In this document: positions 35,515 through 46,179 of the stretch, piece after piece
Position numbering within the stretch: position 1 is the stretch's first letter
Layout: every line of letters begins with the position of its first letter
Assembly (NCBI GenBank): GCA_944326565.1
Contig: CALVEL010000005.1
Location: 62,001 to 126,000, forward strand
Length of the DNA: 64,000 nt
Reading direction: 5' to 3'
Origin: Candidatus Gastranaerophilales bacterium
Lineage (GTDB): Bacteria; Cyanobacteriota; Vampirovibrionia; Gastranaerophilales; Gastranaerophilaceae
Translations under genes and position numbers: made by a program
The notes under the pieces: generated by a model
Told to the model about the DNA's origin: nothing
Database searches by the model: none
The model's input: the letters and a program-made list of their open reading frames with translations, nothing else

Positions 35515-36789
35515 ATGGAAATTAAATCAGTAATTTTAGCAGCAGGCAAAGGCACAAGAATGAAATCTGATACCCCAAAAGTTTTACACAAAATTTTCGA
35601 AAAAACACTTTTAGGATACGTATTAGATAACGTAAAAAATATAACTACCGAAGACTTTGTCATAGTAGGACATCATGCTGAAGAAGTTACTGAATTTGTT
35701 AATAAAAACTACAACAATGCTAAGACTGTCCTTCAATCGCCGCAGCTCGGTACAGGTCATGCTGTGTCTATGGTATGTCCTTATCTTGAAAACTACAAAG
35801 GACAAGTCCTTATTCTATGCGGTGATACCCCGCTTATAAAAGAAGAAACCCTTAAAGCTTTTATTGAATACCATAATTCTAAAAATTCCGATTTGACTGT
35901 AATGAGTACAATTTTTGAAAATCCGACAAATTACGGAAGAATAATAAGAGATACCGATAACACTCTAAAATACATTGTAGAAGAAAAAGATGCAACACAA
36001 GCGCAAAAAGCTGTTAAAGAAGTGAATGCAGGCATTTACATCCTAAATTGGGATAAAATAAAACCAGCATTTTCTCAATTAACAAGTAATAACGCACAAG
36101 GCGAATATTATCTTACGGACATAATTGCTTGGGGTAAAAAGAATAATCTGAACGTTAACGCATTTATCTTGGAAAACAGCGATGAAATTTACGGAATAAA
36201 TTCAAGAAAAAACCTTGCGGAAGCTACCAAAATTATGAATATAAGAAAACTCTCAGAATTAATGGATAACGGAGTGACTATTGTAGATCCTGATTCCACA
36301 TGGATTTCTGAGGATACTGAAGTCGGAGCTGATACAATAATTTATCCTGCAACATACATAGAAGGCAAGAATAAAATCGGCAAAAATTGTAAAATTGGAC
36401 CTTGTGCACACCTAAGAGGAAATGTCGAAATAGCAGATAATTGTAAAATCGGTAACTTTGTAGAAGTTAAAAACTCAAAAATCAATCACAGTACAAATGC
36501 AGGACATCTTAGCTACATAGGAGACTCCGAGCTTGGCGCAAACATCAATATCGGAGCTGGAACAATCACTGCAAACTACAACCCTATTACTAAAGTAAAA
36601 AGCAAAACTATAATGAAAGATCATGTAAAAATCGGATCGAATACTGTAATTGTAGCACCTGCTACTCTAGAAGAAGGTGTGAATGTAGGAGCAGGGAGTG
36701 TTATCACAAAAGATATTCCTTCTTGGGCACTGGCTCTAACTAGAGCACCTTTAAAAATTCTTACAGATTGGGTAAAAAAAGCTAATTAA
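35515..36789 (+). CDS. glmU: Bifunctional UDP-GlcNAc pyrophosphorylase / GlcN-1-P acetyltransferase
   Basis: 424 residues, slightly short for GlmU. Uridyltransferase half: VILAAGKGTRMKSDTPKVLHK, LCGDTPLI. Acetyltransferase half: a left-handed beta helix with GHLSYIGD (catalytic His), GAGTITANYN, and the APATLEEGVNVGAGSVI end. Makes UDP-GlcNAc for peptidoglycan and LPS. SD AAGGAGAGAAGGAT. Confidence 0.95.
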   Translation: MEIKSVILAAGKGTRMKSDTPKVLHKIFEKTLLGYVLDNVKNITTEDFVIVGHHAEEVTEFVNKNYNNAKTVLQSPQLGTGHAVSMVCPYLENYKGQVLILCGDTPLIKEETLKAFIEYHNSKNSDLTVMSTIFENPTNYGRIIRDTDNTLKYIVEEKDATQAQKAVKEVNAGIYILNWDKIKPAFSQLTSNNAQGEYYLTDIIAWGKKNNLNVNAFILENSDEIYGINSRKNLAEATKIMNIRKLSELMDNGVTIVDPDSTWISEDTEVGADTIIYPATYIEGKNKIGKNCKIGPCAHLRGNVEIADNCKIGNFVEVKNSKINHSTNAGHLSYIGDSELGANINIGAGTITANYNPITKVKSKTIMKDHVKIGSNTVIVAPATLEEGVNVGAGSVITKDIPSWALALTRAPLKILTDWVKKAN

Positions 36790-36856
36790 TTTTACCTAGG
36801 GTAATAAGAATTTATTTCCAAACCGTTATATTGTATTATACTTATTCTATTTATGA

Positions 36857-36862
36857 TAAAAT
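36857..36862 (+). promoter_or_regulatory. Extended -10 box before the MFS gene
   Basis: TGA-TAAAAT ends 7 bases before the ATG at 36870; no SD. Confidence 0.5.
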
Positions 36863-36869
36863 TATTCCG

Positions 36870-38270
36870 ATGAGTCAAAAACAAATAAAATGGACAATAT
36901 TTGTAATCACAGCAATCGGTAACTTTATAGCCATGCTTGATTCAACAACAGTAAACCTTGCGCTTTACCCTATGTCCGTAGACTTAAACGTAACTATGAG
37001 CCAAATACAATGGGTAATGATTGCATATATGCTTGTACTTACTGTATTTTTACCGTTTTTTGGAAAACTCGGCGATATATTACCAAAAAATAAATTATAT
37101 TCAACAGGTTTTGCTATATTTGCTCTTGGGGCTTTTTTAAATACAACAGCTACAAATTTCGGATTATTAATCGCATATCGATGTCTTGAAGCACTTGGGG
37201 CTTCTATAATGCTTTCAAACGCTCAAGCAATCATTGCAACTATATTCAAAAACGAAAACAGAGGAAAAGCTCTTGGCTTAAACGGATGTCTTGTAGCGAT
37301 AGGTGGAATGAGCGGACCTGCTTTGGGAGGAATTTTGATTAATGCTTTTGGCTGGCATTCTGTATTTATTCCTTGTATTCCAGTAGCACTTTTAGGAGCC
37401 TATTACGCATATAGAGTCCTGCCTCACCATCACAAAAATAATGAAAAAAAATCTTTTAAATTTGACTACAAAGGCTTTCTATATTTTACAATAAGCCTAT
37501 TCGCTCTTTTATTGGCAATTTCAGAAGGGCACAGCTGGGGATGGAATTCTTTAAGAATTATCCTGCTTGGAGTAATTACTCTAATTTTTGGGACTTTGTT
37601 CTATATAAGAGATAAAAAAATAAATTATCCCCTAATTAATTTTGATATTTTCAAAATTAAACCCTTTACATTTGGAAACCTTGCAGTAATGACGTCTTAT
37701 ATGGCTATGTATACAAACAGCATTTTATTACCTTTCTTTTTACAAGAAATTTTGAAATATAATGCATTTGTAACAGGAATGCTAATTTTGCCATATTCTG
37801 TAACACTTTCATTTATAGCTCCAATCAGCGGGAGACTGTCGGGTAAATACGGAAGCAGATATTTGACAATAGCCGGACCTATTGTATATTGTATTGCACT
37901 ATTAATGTTCACCATTTACAGTGAAGATGTAAAAATGTGGCAGATAATTCTAGCATCAGGAATTATGGGAATCGGCAACGGACTGTTTCAATCTCCATCA
38001 AATAATGCTATTATGACAAGCGTTCAGAAAAATGAAGTCGGTATCGCATCAGGAATTCTTGCACTGTCAAGAAATATGGGAAATATTCTTGGTGTTGCTG
38101 TAACTATCACATTGTTTGAAACTTTTAAAAATATTTTTCTTGAAATTAGCAAAATATATAATTTAGCTTTTTTAAATGCCTATAGAATTACGATGTGCTT
38201 CGGTATATTACTTGGTTTATGCTGTCTAAGTTTTGCTTATATTGCATACAAACCAATAAAACAAAAATAA
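36870..38270 (+). CDS. MFS transporter, DHA2 (EmrB/QacA-like) family
   Basis: 466 residues with about 14 membrane segments. Motif D1-like MLDSTTVNLALYPM in helix 1, motif A-like GKLGDI, and motif C-like GGMSGPALGGIL. Drug or metabolite/H+ antiport is likely. The longer frame from 36831 is not used; the ATG at 36870 fits the family and the -10 box placement. No partner EmrA/TolC gene is adjacent. Confidence 0.9.
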   Translation: MSQKQIKWTIFVITAIGNFIAMLDSTTVNLALYPMSVDLNVTMSQIQWVMIAYMLVLTVFLPFFGKLGDILPKNKLYSTGFAIFALGAFLNTTATNFGLLIAYRCLEALGASIMLSNAQAIIATIFKNENRGKALGLNGCLVAIGGMSGPALGGILINAFGWHSVFIPCIPVALLGAYYAYRVLPHHHKNNEKKSFKFDYKGFLYFTISLFALLLAISEGHSWGWNSLRIILLGVITLIFGTLFYIRDKKINYPLINFDIFKIKPFTFGNLAVMTSYMAMYTNSILLPFFLQEILKYNAFVTGMLILPYSVTLSFIAPISGRLSGKYGSRYLTIAGPIVYCIALLMFTIYSEDVKMWQIILASGIMGIGNGLFQSPSNNAIMTSVQKNEVGIASGILALSRNMGNILGVAVTITLFETFKNIFLEISKIYNLAFLNAYRITMCFGILLGLCCLSFAYIAYKPIKQK

Positions 38271-38307
38271 TCAACTTGAAAATTTATTATCAGTGATATA
38301 AAATTAA

Positions 38308-38324
38308 AGTGTAAAAATTACACT
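38308..38324. repeat. Inverted repeat upstream of typA
   Basis: AGTGTAA-AAA-TTACACT, a perfect 7-bp palindrome with a 3-base centre, 27 bases before the typA start. It could be an operator or the terminator of the MFS gene (no T-run follows). Confidence 0.45.
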
Positions 38325-38350
38325 AAACAATTTATAAATGGCAGGTATAT

Positions 38351-40150
38351 ATGACAAAAACAAATGAAAATATTAGAAATATAGCAATTATTGCACACGT
38401 TGACCATGGTAAAACAACACTTGTTGATTGCCTTTTAAAACAGGCAGGAGTTTTTAGAGAAAACCAACACGTACAAGAAAGGGTATTAGACAGTAATGAC
38501 CTGGAAAAAGAACGTGGTATTACAATTTTATCTAAAAATATCGCCATAGACTACAAAAACACAAAAATAAATGTAGTGGATACTCCAGGACACGCAGATT
38601 TTGGCGGGGAAGTAGAACGAGTATTAGGAATGGTAGACGGAGCATTATTAATAGTTGATGCAGCAGAAGGCCCAATGCCTCAAACCAGATTTGTTCTTTC
38701 AAAAGCACTTGAATTGGGATTAAAAATAATTGTTGTTATAAACAAAATCGATAAACCTGCAGCTGAGCCTTTGACAGCACTTGATAAAGTGTTTGATTTA
38801 TTTACCGAACTAACAGACAGAGAAGATTTAATAGATTTTCCATTTATTTTTTCAAGCAGCTTAAATGGGTTTGCAATAAAAGATCTTGAAGATGAACGAA
38901 AAGATATGGTACCTCTTTTGGACTGTATATTAGAGAACATTCAACCACCAAAGTGTGATGCTACTAAACCTTTCCAATTCAGAGCAACAACTCTTGACTA
39001 TAATGAATATGTAGGAAGAATTGTAATCGGCCGTATTGAAAACGGATCTGTAAAATCTCAAGAGCAAGTATGTGTAATTCATGCTGATGGCAGTCAGGAA
39101 CGAGGTAAAATAACAAAACTATTCGGATTCCACGATTTGGGCAGAATTGAAATTAATGAAGCATCTGCCGGTGATATTGTAGGTATTGCAGGTTTTTCTG
39201 ATATTCAAATCGGAGAGACAATTTGTGATTTAAATAATCCTTCCGCATTACCATTAATTAAAGTTGATGAGCCGACATTGCAAATGAATTTTTCTGTAAA
39301 TGACAGCCCTTTTGCTGGAACTGAAGGAAAGTTTGTTACATCAAGACAATTAAGAAAAAGACTTTATAATGAGCTAGAAAAAAATGTAAGTCTTCGTGTA
39401 GAAGATACTGATTCTACTGATGTATTCAAAGTCTCAGGCAGAGGTGAATTACATTTAGGTATTCTAATTGAGACTATGAGACGTGAAGGTTATGAATTCC
39501 AGGTATCAAAACCTGAAGTTATATACAAAACAATAAATGATGAATTATGCGAACCTTATGAAAATTTGATAGTTGATGTTCCCGAAAGCTGCGCAGGAGG
39601 GTGCATTGAAAGACTTTCCAACAGAAAAGCCGAAATGAAAGAAATGCAAAATGCAAAAGGCAGAACAACATTGACTTTTCATATACCCGCAAGAGGACTT
39701 ATCGGTTTTAGAAGTGAATTTATAAGAATGACAAGAGGTGAAGGTATTATGTACCACACATTCTTGCATTACAGACCTTATGCTGGAGACATACCTCGTC
39801 AAAGAAACGGCTCAATTATTGCCATTGAACAAGGTGAAGCAATTCCTTACGCTTTAGCTCAATTTGAAGACAGAGGTGTATTTTTTGTAACACCAAAAAC
39901 CAAAGTATATAGAGGCATGATTATAGGTGAATGCAACAAACCTCAAGATATTGTCGTAAATATTTGCAAGACTAAAAAACTCACTAATATGAGAAGTGCA
40001 ACAGCCGATGTTATGGTGACATTGCAAGCTCCCAAAATCATGGCATTAGAAGAATGCCTTGAATATATCGGAGATGATGAGCTTGTTGAAATAACGCCAA
40101 TAAATGTCCGTATAAGAAAAGCTGATTTAAATAAAAAAATATATAACTAG
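38351..40150 (+). CDS. typA: Ribosome-associated GTPase TypA/BipA
   Basis: 599 residues, standard length. G1 [10 protein letters not shown], switch [19 protein letters not shown]4 NKID, then EF-G-like domains II, III and V and the BipA-specific C-terminus ([20 protein letters not shown]). Acts in ribosome assembly and stress. Ends in TAG at 40148-40150. Confidence 0.97.
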   Translation: MTKTNENIRNIAIIAHVDHGKTTLVDCLLKQAGVFRENQHVQERVLDSNDLEKERGITILSKNIAIDYKNTKINVVDTPGHADFGGEVERVLGMVDGALLIVDAAEGPMPQTRFVLSKALELGLKIIVVINKIDKPAAEPLTALDKVFDLFTELTDREDLIDFPFIFSSSLNGFAIKDLEDERKDMVPLLDCILENIQPPKCDATKPFQFRATTLDYNEYVGRIVIGRIENGSVKSQEQVCVIHADGSQERGKITKLFGFHDLGRIEINEASAGDIVGIAGFSDIQIGETICDLNNPSALPLIKVDEPTLQMNFSVNDSPFAGTEGKFVTSRQLRKRLYNELEKNVSLRVEDTDSTDVFKVSGRGELHLGILIETMRREGYEFQVSKPEVIYKTINDELCEPYENLIVDVPESCAGGCIERLSNRKAEMKEMQNAKGRTTLTFHIPARGLIGFRSEFIRMTRGEGIMYHTFLHYRPYAGDIPRQRNGSIIAIEQGEAIPYALAQFEDRGVFFVTPKTKVYRGMIIGECNKPQDIVVNICKTKKLTNMRSATADVMVTLQAPKIMALEECLEYIGDDELVEITPINVRIRKADLNKKIYN

Positions 40151-40182
40151 AAAAAAGTGCCGAATAAAATCGGCACTTTTTT
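40151..40182. terminator. Bidirectional terminator between typA and the DMT gene
   Basis: Perfect 13-bp stem AAAAAAGTGCCGA/TCGGCACTTTTTT, loop ATAAAA, between convergent ends at 40150 and 40188. Confidence 0.94.
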
Positions 40183-40187
40183 TAATG

Positions 40188-41090
40188 TTATTCTTTCACA
40201 GCAACAACTTCGACAGCTTTTTGCTTTTGTGCAATTAGAACACAAATTGTTTGCAAAATTACAGACAAAATAATCAATCCGAGCCCTATATAAAATGCTA
40301 AATTTAATTCCTTAGCCTCATTAAATATAATCATTGCCAAAATAATAGTATAAACCGGCTCAAGATTGTATGTAAGATTTACTGTAAAAGCAGACAATTT
40401 TTTAAGTACTTGAATTTGAAGTTTGTAGAGCCAGACTGTACAAAACATTGAGAGGATGCATAAATAAAAGAAATCATGAAATGTTGGGATAATCGTTGTA
40501 AGTCCAACAACTTTAACATAAAAAGGTATCATTATCGAGGTTAAAATTAGACCTCCTAACAATTCATAAAATAACATTGTATTAGAAGTATGTCTTTTCA
40601 TCACAATTTTATTTAAAATCGTAAACAGGGCATCAAAAGCCGCTGAAATTACACCAAGAATTAACCCTAGTCTATGTTCAAAATCAAAACTAAAAATAAG
40701 AATAATCCCTGAAATTGTAATCATACTGAACAATATTTCACGAATGGAAAATTTTCTTTTCAAAATTATAGGCTCCAAAATAGCAGCAAACAATCCAACA
40801 GTTGAATAAGCAACCAATCCTACACATACATTTGAAAACTTAATACTTCCATAAAAAAGAATCCAATGAATCGCCAATAATGCACCAAGTCCTGTTATTT
40901 TCCAAAATTCTTTTATATGAACCCTACAAAATCGTTTTGTAACTATTAATATAAAAAAGAAAAAAGCACTTGTAATTAAAAAACGATTCCATACAAGCAA
41001 AAATTCATTTGTCGTAATTATACGTCCGAGAATACCGGTAAAGCATGAAATAAATATTGATAAATGTAATTTAAAAAAAGACTGATTCAT
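40188..41090 (-). CDS. EamA/DMT-family transporter
   Basis: 300 residues, ten membrane segments in two five-helix EamA repeats; typical phrases GLVAYSTVGLFAAILEPI, GVISAAFDALFTILNKI and LEPVYTIILAMIIFNE. Metabolite export or uptake; substrate unknown. Short AT-rich leader without SD. Confidence 0.92.
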   Translation of the reverse strand: MNQSFFKLHLSIFISCFTGILGRIITTNEFLLVWNRFLITSAFFFFILIVTKRFCRVHIKEFWKITGLGALLAIHWILFYGSIKFSNVCVGLVAYSTVGLFAAILEPIILKRKFSIREILFSMITISGIILIFSFDFEHRLGLILGVISAAFDALFTILNKIVMKRHTSNTMLFYELLGGLILTSIMIPFYVKVVGLTTIIPTFHDFFYLCILSMFCTVWLYKLQIQVLKKLSAFTVNLTYNLEPVYTIILAMIIFNEAKELNLAFYIGLGLIILSVILQTICVLIAQKQKAVEVVAVKE

Positions 41091-41158
41091 AGAGCATTAA
41101 GTTATAATTAACAAACCACTCCAACATTATCAATCACATTAAAAAAAGGTCAAATTAA

Positions 41159-42604
41159 TTATTTATCTGCCAAATCTTTATACATTTGAAGATATTGCAA
41201 AGAACTTTTTTTCCAAGAAAAATCTGCCTCCATAGCTGATTTTCTCATCGCATTTAGGGTATATTTATCACTATATACATACATAGCACATTTAATCGCA
41301 TCAACCATAGCATTTGAATCATATCCCCAGAATTTAAATCCCGTAGAATTATCAAGAGGATAGCCTACCACAGTATCTTCGAGACCACCTGTTGCTCTTA
41401 CTACAGGCAATGAGCCATAACGCATTGCAATTAATTGGCTTAGTCCACAGGGCTCAAACTTAGATGGCATTAAATAAAAATCACTTGCTGCATAAATTTT
41501 ATTTGCTAAATCTGCATTATAGCCGATACAAGCCCTAATATTTTTAGTATTATTAGAGAGCCAAATTAAAAGGTTTTCATAATCTTTATCCCCAGAGCCT
41601 AAAAATACAAAATCTGCATCAAGATTGGATAAAATATTTTCGGCTCCTCTTATAAGATCAATACCTTTTTGTGAAACAAGTCTTGAAATCATTACAAACA
41701 AAGGTCTGTCTGGATTATAATTTAATCCAAAATATTCGCATATATATTTTTTATTTTCTTCTTTATTTGCAATCGATTTTATATCATAATTTTTTATTAA
41801 AGTCTTATCCGTTTTAGGGTTAAACACATCATAATCAATTCCGTTTAATATACCGCAAAGTTTATTTTGTGCACCACGAAGTGTATAATCCATACCTTCA
41901 CCGTATTCACCCGTTAGAATTTCTTTTGCATAAGTAGGAGATACTGCAACAACTCTATCAGAATAATTTATTGCACCTTTCATCCAATTAACTCTGCCAT
42001 AGTGTTCGACACACCATTCATTATATACTATATCTTTTCTCATATTGGCAAAATCAAGTATGCTTTCAAACCAAACACCTTGATATGCAAGATTATGAAT
42101 TTCAAATACAGTTTTGGTATTTTTCCAAAAATCATCAAATTTATAATTGCTATGCAAATAGACAGGAATCATAGCAGTATGCCAGTCATTAGCATGAATT
42201 ACATCAGCTCTGAAATTTAAAAGTTTTGCATATTCCATTGTAGCAAGAGAAAATGCGATATATCTTTCATGTTCGTATTGTGGATCGAGCCATTTTGGAT
42301 AGACTTCCTGAAAACAAGAAAAATACCAATCATTATGTACAAAAAATACATTTATTTTAGTACCGGGCAATTTGGTCATAAATAATCTAAATTTATGCCC
42401 GTTACGACCAAACGTAAGCCACATTTCAGAATTTTCAAGTTCTTTAATTCCGTATTTTTTTTGATCAATACAACCATGTAATGGTGTAAAAATAGCAATT
42501 TCTGCATCTTTTTCTAAATATTTAGGAAGACTGCCAACAACATCAGCCAAACCTCCGGCCTTTGAAAAAGGTGCAACCTCAGCTGCAGCAAAAAGAACTT
42601 TCAT
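41159..42604 (-). CDS. glgA: Glycogen (starch) synthase
   Basis: 481 residues, GT5 family. ADP-glucose-binding start VLFAAAEVAPFSKAGGLADV (K15), HANDWHTAMIPVY, GILNGIDYDVFNP, and the GT-B signature SKFEPCGLSQLIAMRYGSLP with TGGLEDTV. Its ATG shares one base with the stop of the 1175-residue gene upstream (TAATG) and has GAGGAA before it, so the two are co-translated. Implies glycogen storage. Confidence 0.96.
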   Translation of the reverse strand: MKVLFAAAEVAPFSKAGGLADVVGSLPKYLEKDAEIAIFTPLHGCIDQKKYGIKELENSEMWLTFGRNGHKFRLFMTKLPGTKINVFFVHNDWYFSCFQEVYPKWLDPQYEHERYIAFSLATMEYAKLLNFRADVIHANDWHTAMIPVYLHSNYKFDDFWKNTKTVFEIHNLAYQGVWFESILDFANMRKDIVYNEWCVEHYGRVNWMKGAINYSDRVVAVSPTYAKEILTGEYGEGMDYTLRGAQNKLCGILNGIDYDVFNPKTDKTLIKNYDIKSIANKEENKKYICEYFGLNYNPDRPLFVMISRLVSQKGIDLIRGAENILSNLDADFVFLGSGDKDYENLLIWLSNNTKNIRACIGYNADLANKIYAASDFYLMPSKFEPCGLSQLIAMRYGSLPVVRATGGLEDTVVGYPLDNSTGFKFWGYDSNAMVDAIKCAMYVYSDKYTLNAMRKSAMEADFSWKKSSLQYLQMYKDLADK

Positions 42605-45600
42605 TATTCCTCACTTTCTATATCTTCAGCTTGTTCTGGTACTCCGATATTAACATGTACAGCACCAACACCTGAATTTGTTAAGTTACTTTCATCATCA
42701 GGATCCTCCTGCGGTATATAATGCGCAGGATCCGTATCGAAGGTAAATTTAATATTATGTTTTTGAGTTAAGTAATTGCATTGAGAAATACAAATTTGCG
42801 CCTTATCTATATTTCTTTTATACATTTGTATTTTATACATTTGATATTTAAACAATAAAAGCAAGTACTCATTTGAATTATCTGTTTTTTCAAGTTGTAT
42901 CAAAGAATTATTTACAATACCATAAGCTACTGTATAACGCCCCTGTCTTATATTCATTTCACACATCAGAAGCCAAGCTATATAAGTTAAATTCGTCATT
43001 CCATTATCACCGGACATTCTGATAATTTTATATATAATCAATGAGGCTTTATCATATGATTCAAGAGATAAATATGCATATCCTATAAGTAAATCACAAA
43101 AATATTCTATCTGATGAAGTCTATTATATTTTGCAAGACGCTTAGCAATATAAATTTCCTCAGCAAACGCATTAGCATCCTCAAAAGATTTATTAAAAGC
43201 TTCCATAATATGGTATAGACACCCTGAAAATTTATCTAATTCGGAGACCATAACGGGACTGTAGGTATTTCTATTGCCATGCAAAAAGTCCTGTAATGCA
43301 ATGAATATATCGTAAGAAGGCGGAATTGATGAAATATCACCTTTTACAATATTCAAAAATTCATTTACATTACCCTTCAATTGAAGAACATTTGATAGTG
43401 CTATAAATCCAACAGTATCTGTAATAATCTGCATAAACTGAGCATTATCTAAAATATCAGGTCTTAGCATATCAATATTTGATTCATTTACAACACTTAG
43501 AACTTTATAACCGACATCCAAACAGTCTTCCCAAGCCCCGATACTAAATAATATTTCCACATGTATCAAAGAAATCAGGAAGAAATATTTATTAAAATCA
43601 GGTGAAGAAGGATCTATTGAACCGCTTGGAAGTTTTGATAAAATTTTATGGGTTAATTCTAAGGCATAGTTGTAATTACCCTTATTAATACACCCTTGAA
43701 TCATCACATTGCATATCTTTATTATATTTTCTGAATCATTTGCTTTTTCAAGACAATTAAGAGTATTCTCCATAATCTTCTGAGTTTTGTCTGGCAAAAA
43801 TTCATATATATTCTCAGCTACATTTTTAGACAAATCAAGTTTGTATTGCTCGATTTCTTCGACTTTTTCATCATCTTTATTTTTATCTAACAAATCTAGA
43901 ATTTTGTCGGTACAATTTACATAAGCATTAAAATCACCCATTGACATATTAATTTTTGCTAAGTTTTCCCATTCAAGAAATTCTGCTTTCTGGTCTTCTA
44001 AAAGATTATATAAATAAGCTTTTGTAGGAGAAGGCATATTATCTGCAAAAACTTTTTCAAACAAATCTTTTGCAACTGATTTAAGTAAATCTTTATTGAG
44101 TATTGCTAACACGCTATCTCTAAGCAAAATATAATTTGGGAAATACATACAATTGTTCCAGAAATATATATACCCCATATCTGAAAGTCTTTGTATTATA
44201 TCGTCAATATTTTTGTACCCTAAACTCTTAATTGTCTGCTGATCAATGCGAGTTCCTAAAAGTACACAAGTAACTAAAAACTTAATAGCATCTTCATCGT
44301 CCTCAAGTAAATTTAATCTGCGTTTCATCAATTTATTCAGACTTGAAGGAATTATAATCGTTTTAGGATTTATTAGTTTAATACCGTCATCAGTAGCTTC
44401 GTATACTCCGCTTTCTATCAGATACTGAATTGCTATATCCAAAAATAGAATACTGCCATATGAATATTTAGCAATTCTGTGGAAATAAAAACTATCCATA
44501 ATTTCTTTATAGTAATCTTTATTTTCCTCAATCATTTTTTCAAAAGAAGTCGGTTTCAATGAAATTTCAGTATAATAAGGCTTGGTCATTAATGAATAGG
44601 TATCTTTATGAAGTGTAAAACTCTTATCATAAGAAATCAAATAGCTAATTTTTAAGCTTTCAAACTGCTCAAAAATAAACTTCATAGCTTCATAAGAACT
44701 TGAATCAATTTTATCAAAATTTTCTATAAAAATTAAAGTTTCAGGAATAGCATTTAAAAGGGTATAGAAAATATCATAATACTTTAATCTGAGATTTTCT
44801 AGCCCAGTAGACTGACGCTCAGACAGGGTTATCAAATCTTTGATTAAATTTTCTGGATCTATAGCTTTAAACATTGAAAAGTCATTAGTATTAAACAATT
44901 TTTGAGATACAGTATATTCAAATATTGCCGATACAAGCTCTCTAAAAAATGAATATGGAGAATACTTCATTTCATCATAACAAGTCACACTTATTATATT
45001 TTTATATATGTTCAACTCCTCAATCATTGAAATTATTTTCAACGAATAAGGTACATACAACTGCGGAGTCTTAATTGCACAGATACCATAAGGATATTCA
45101 GACAATTTATTCACGACATGATAAAACACATCAATATTTTCCGCACGTATGAAATCACATTTAATATCATTGAAATGAATAGTTTCAATATCATAAATTG
45201 CATCAGGATCCAAAGGACTTTCAAGTTTACTTAGCGCCTCTCCATCCAACTTATCCTGTTCTACAAGCATATTTTGAACAAAATTAGGTATTTCTAACTC
45301 TTCATCAGGTTTTTCTTCCAACTCTTCATAATTAATTTTTATATGACTGTTAATATCCACTTCATGGAACATTACCATCTGGTCTTTAATCAATACTGAA
45401 TTAAGTTGACTTGTCCTGTAAGTAGAATCCAATGCATCCTGAACATAATTATCTGCAATAACCTGAAAAGTATTTAAAACTTTTTGTTTCAAACTATCAC
45501 TTTGACGAACCATACTAATATTAAATCCTGATTTAATATCATAAGGATTATCAGTAACACTTCGTTTTAGAAGAAATATATTACATCTTACTGTAGCATT

Positions 45601-46131
45601 TTTCTTATTTGTCAACTTATAGTTCATTTTGGTAATTTCAGTAAGAATATTTACAGCTGCAGTAATAGCCGTATTTACACTGCTGTTAAATGTGTAATCT
45701 TTATCAAACCGAATTATATAAGTATTATTTAAAACCTGCCGTCTTACACCTGCTGATCTTGATATATTAAGTATTATATTATCAAGTTTAGATTTAAATT
45801 TATTTAATAACTGAACAGAGCCTAAAAGGTTTCTCAACTCATTAACATTGGGAAAATCAATTGTCATAAGAGCAAAACTATCAGTGTTTGACTCATTCAA
45901 AATAACACTTTCTTCTAATGAAAATCCGCATTTTTTACATTTTTTATCTGCAGTCTGGTTAACTTTTCCACATTTATTACATTTAGTGACTATAACATAA
46001 CCGCATTTTTTACAAGTATTGGTCTTATTAATGGTTTTACAAATAGGGCATACAACCTTAAGCACCTTCTTACAATTAGGGCATACGGTTGTTTTTTCAT
46101 CTATTTCTAAACCACATTTTGGACATTCCAT
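42604..46131 (-). CDS. Zinc-ribbon / degenerate cyclase-like / STAND-like / TPR protein
   Basis: 1175 residues. The N-terminus has three zinc ribbons, 12 cysteines in CxxC pairs (C3/6-17/20, C28/31-40/43, C51/54-65/68). Residues about 85-265 look like a class III nucleotidyl cyclase fold (ALMTIDFPNVNEL, then AITAAVNILTEI) but lack the second metal Asp. Residues ~320-620 look like the ATPase of signal-transduction (STAND/AAA-16) proteins, with a Walker B-like LIFIENFDKID near 465, but the place of the P-loop reads GICAIKTPQLYVPYS without GxxxxGK. Residues ~730-1130 are TPR-like helical repeats. Probably a protein-interaction or regulatory scaffold. First gene of an operon with glgA. Leaderless promoter. 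Confidence 0.78.
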   Translation of the reverse strand: MECPKCGLEIDEKTTVCPNCKKVLKVVCPICKTINKTNTCKKCGYVIVTKCNKCGKVNQTADKKCKKCGFSLEESVILNESNTDSFALMTIDFPNVNELRNLLGSVQLLNKFKSKLDNIILNISRSAGVRRQVLNNTYIIRFDKDYTFNSSVNTAITAAVNILTEITKMNYKLTNKKNATVRCNIFLLKRSVTDNPYDIKSGFNISMVRQSDSLKQKVLNTFQVIADNYVQDALDSTYRTSQLNSVLIKDQMVMFHEVDINSHIKINYEELEEKPDEELEIPNFVQNMLVEQDKLDGEALSKLESPLDPDAIYDIETIHFNDIKCDFIRAENIDVFYHVVNKLSEYPYGICAIKTPQLYVPYSLKIISMIEELNIYKNIISVTCYDEMKYSPYSFFRELVSAIFEYTVSQKLFNTNDFSMFKAIDPENLIKDLITLSERQSTGLENLRLKYYDIFYTLLNAIPETLIFIENFDKIDSSSYEAMKFIFEQFESLKISYLISYDKSFTLHKDTYSLMTKPYYTEISLKPTSFEKMIEENKDYYKEIMDSFYFHRIAKYSYGSILFLDIAIQYLIESGVYEATDDGIKLINPKTIIIPSSLNKLMKRRLNLLEDDEDAIKFLVTCVLLGTRIDQQTIKSLGYKNIDDIIQRLSDMGYIYFWNNCMYFPNYILLRDSVLAILNKDLLKSVAKDLFEKVFADNMPSPTKAYLYNLLEDQKAEFLEWENLAKINMSMGDFNAYVNCTDKILDLLDKNKDDEKVEEIEQYKLDLSKNVAENIYEFLPDKTQKIMENTLNCLEKANDSENIIKICNVMIQGCINKGNYNYALELTHKILSKLPSGSIDPSSPDFNKYFFLISLIHVEILFSIGAWEDCLDVGYKVLSVVNESNIDMLRPDILDNAQFMQIITDTVGFIALSNVLQLKGNVNEFLNIVKGDISSIPPSYDIFIALQDFLHGNRNTYSPVMVSELDKFSGCLYHIMEAFNKSFEDANAFAEEIYIAKRLAKYNRLHQIEYFCDLLIGYAYLSLESYDKASLIIYKIIRMSGDNGMTNLTYIAWLLMCEMNIRQGRYTVAYGIVNNSLIQLEKTDNSNEYLLLLFKYQMYKIQMYKRNIDKAQICISQCNYLTQKHNIKFTFDTDPAHYIPQEDPDDESNLTNSGVGAVHVNIGVPEQAEDIESEE

Positions 46132-46137
46132 ATGAGT

Positions 46138-46165
46138 ATTATACCACTTCGCACGTTATAAACAA
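46138..46165 (-). promoter_or_regulatory. Promoter of the 1175-residue gene, leaderless
   Basis: TTGTTT (46160-46165), 16-base spacer ending in TGG, TATAAT (46138-46143), then ACTCAT and the ATG at 46131; no SD. Confidence 0.7.
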
Positions 46166-46179
46166 ATTACTAAGAAATT

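Noticed and set aside
42700-42735. Imperfect GGATCC/GGATCC inverted repeat as a regulatory hairpin
   Set aside because: Lies within coding sequence of the 1175-residue protein and is imperfect; chance is likely.
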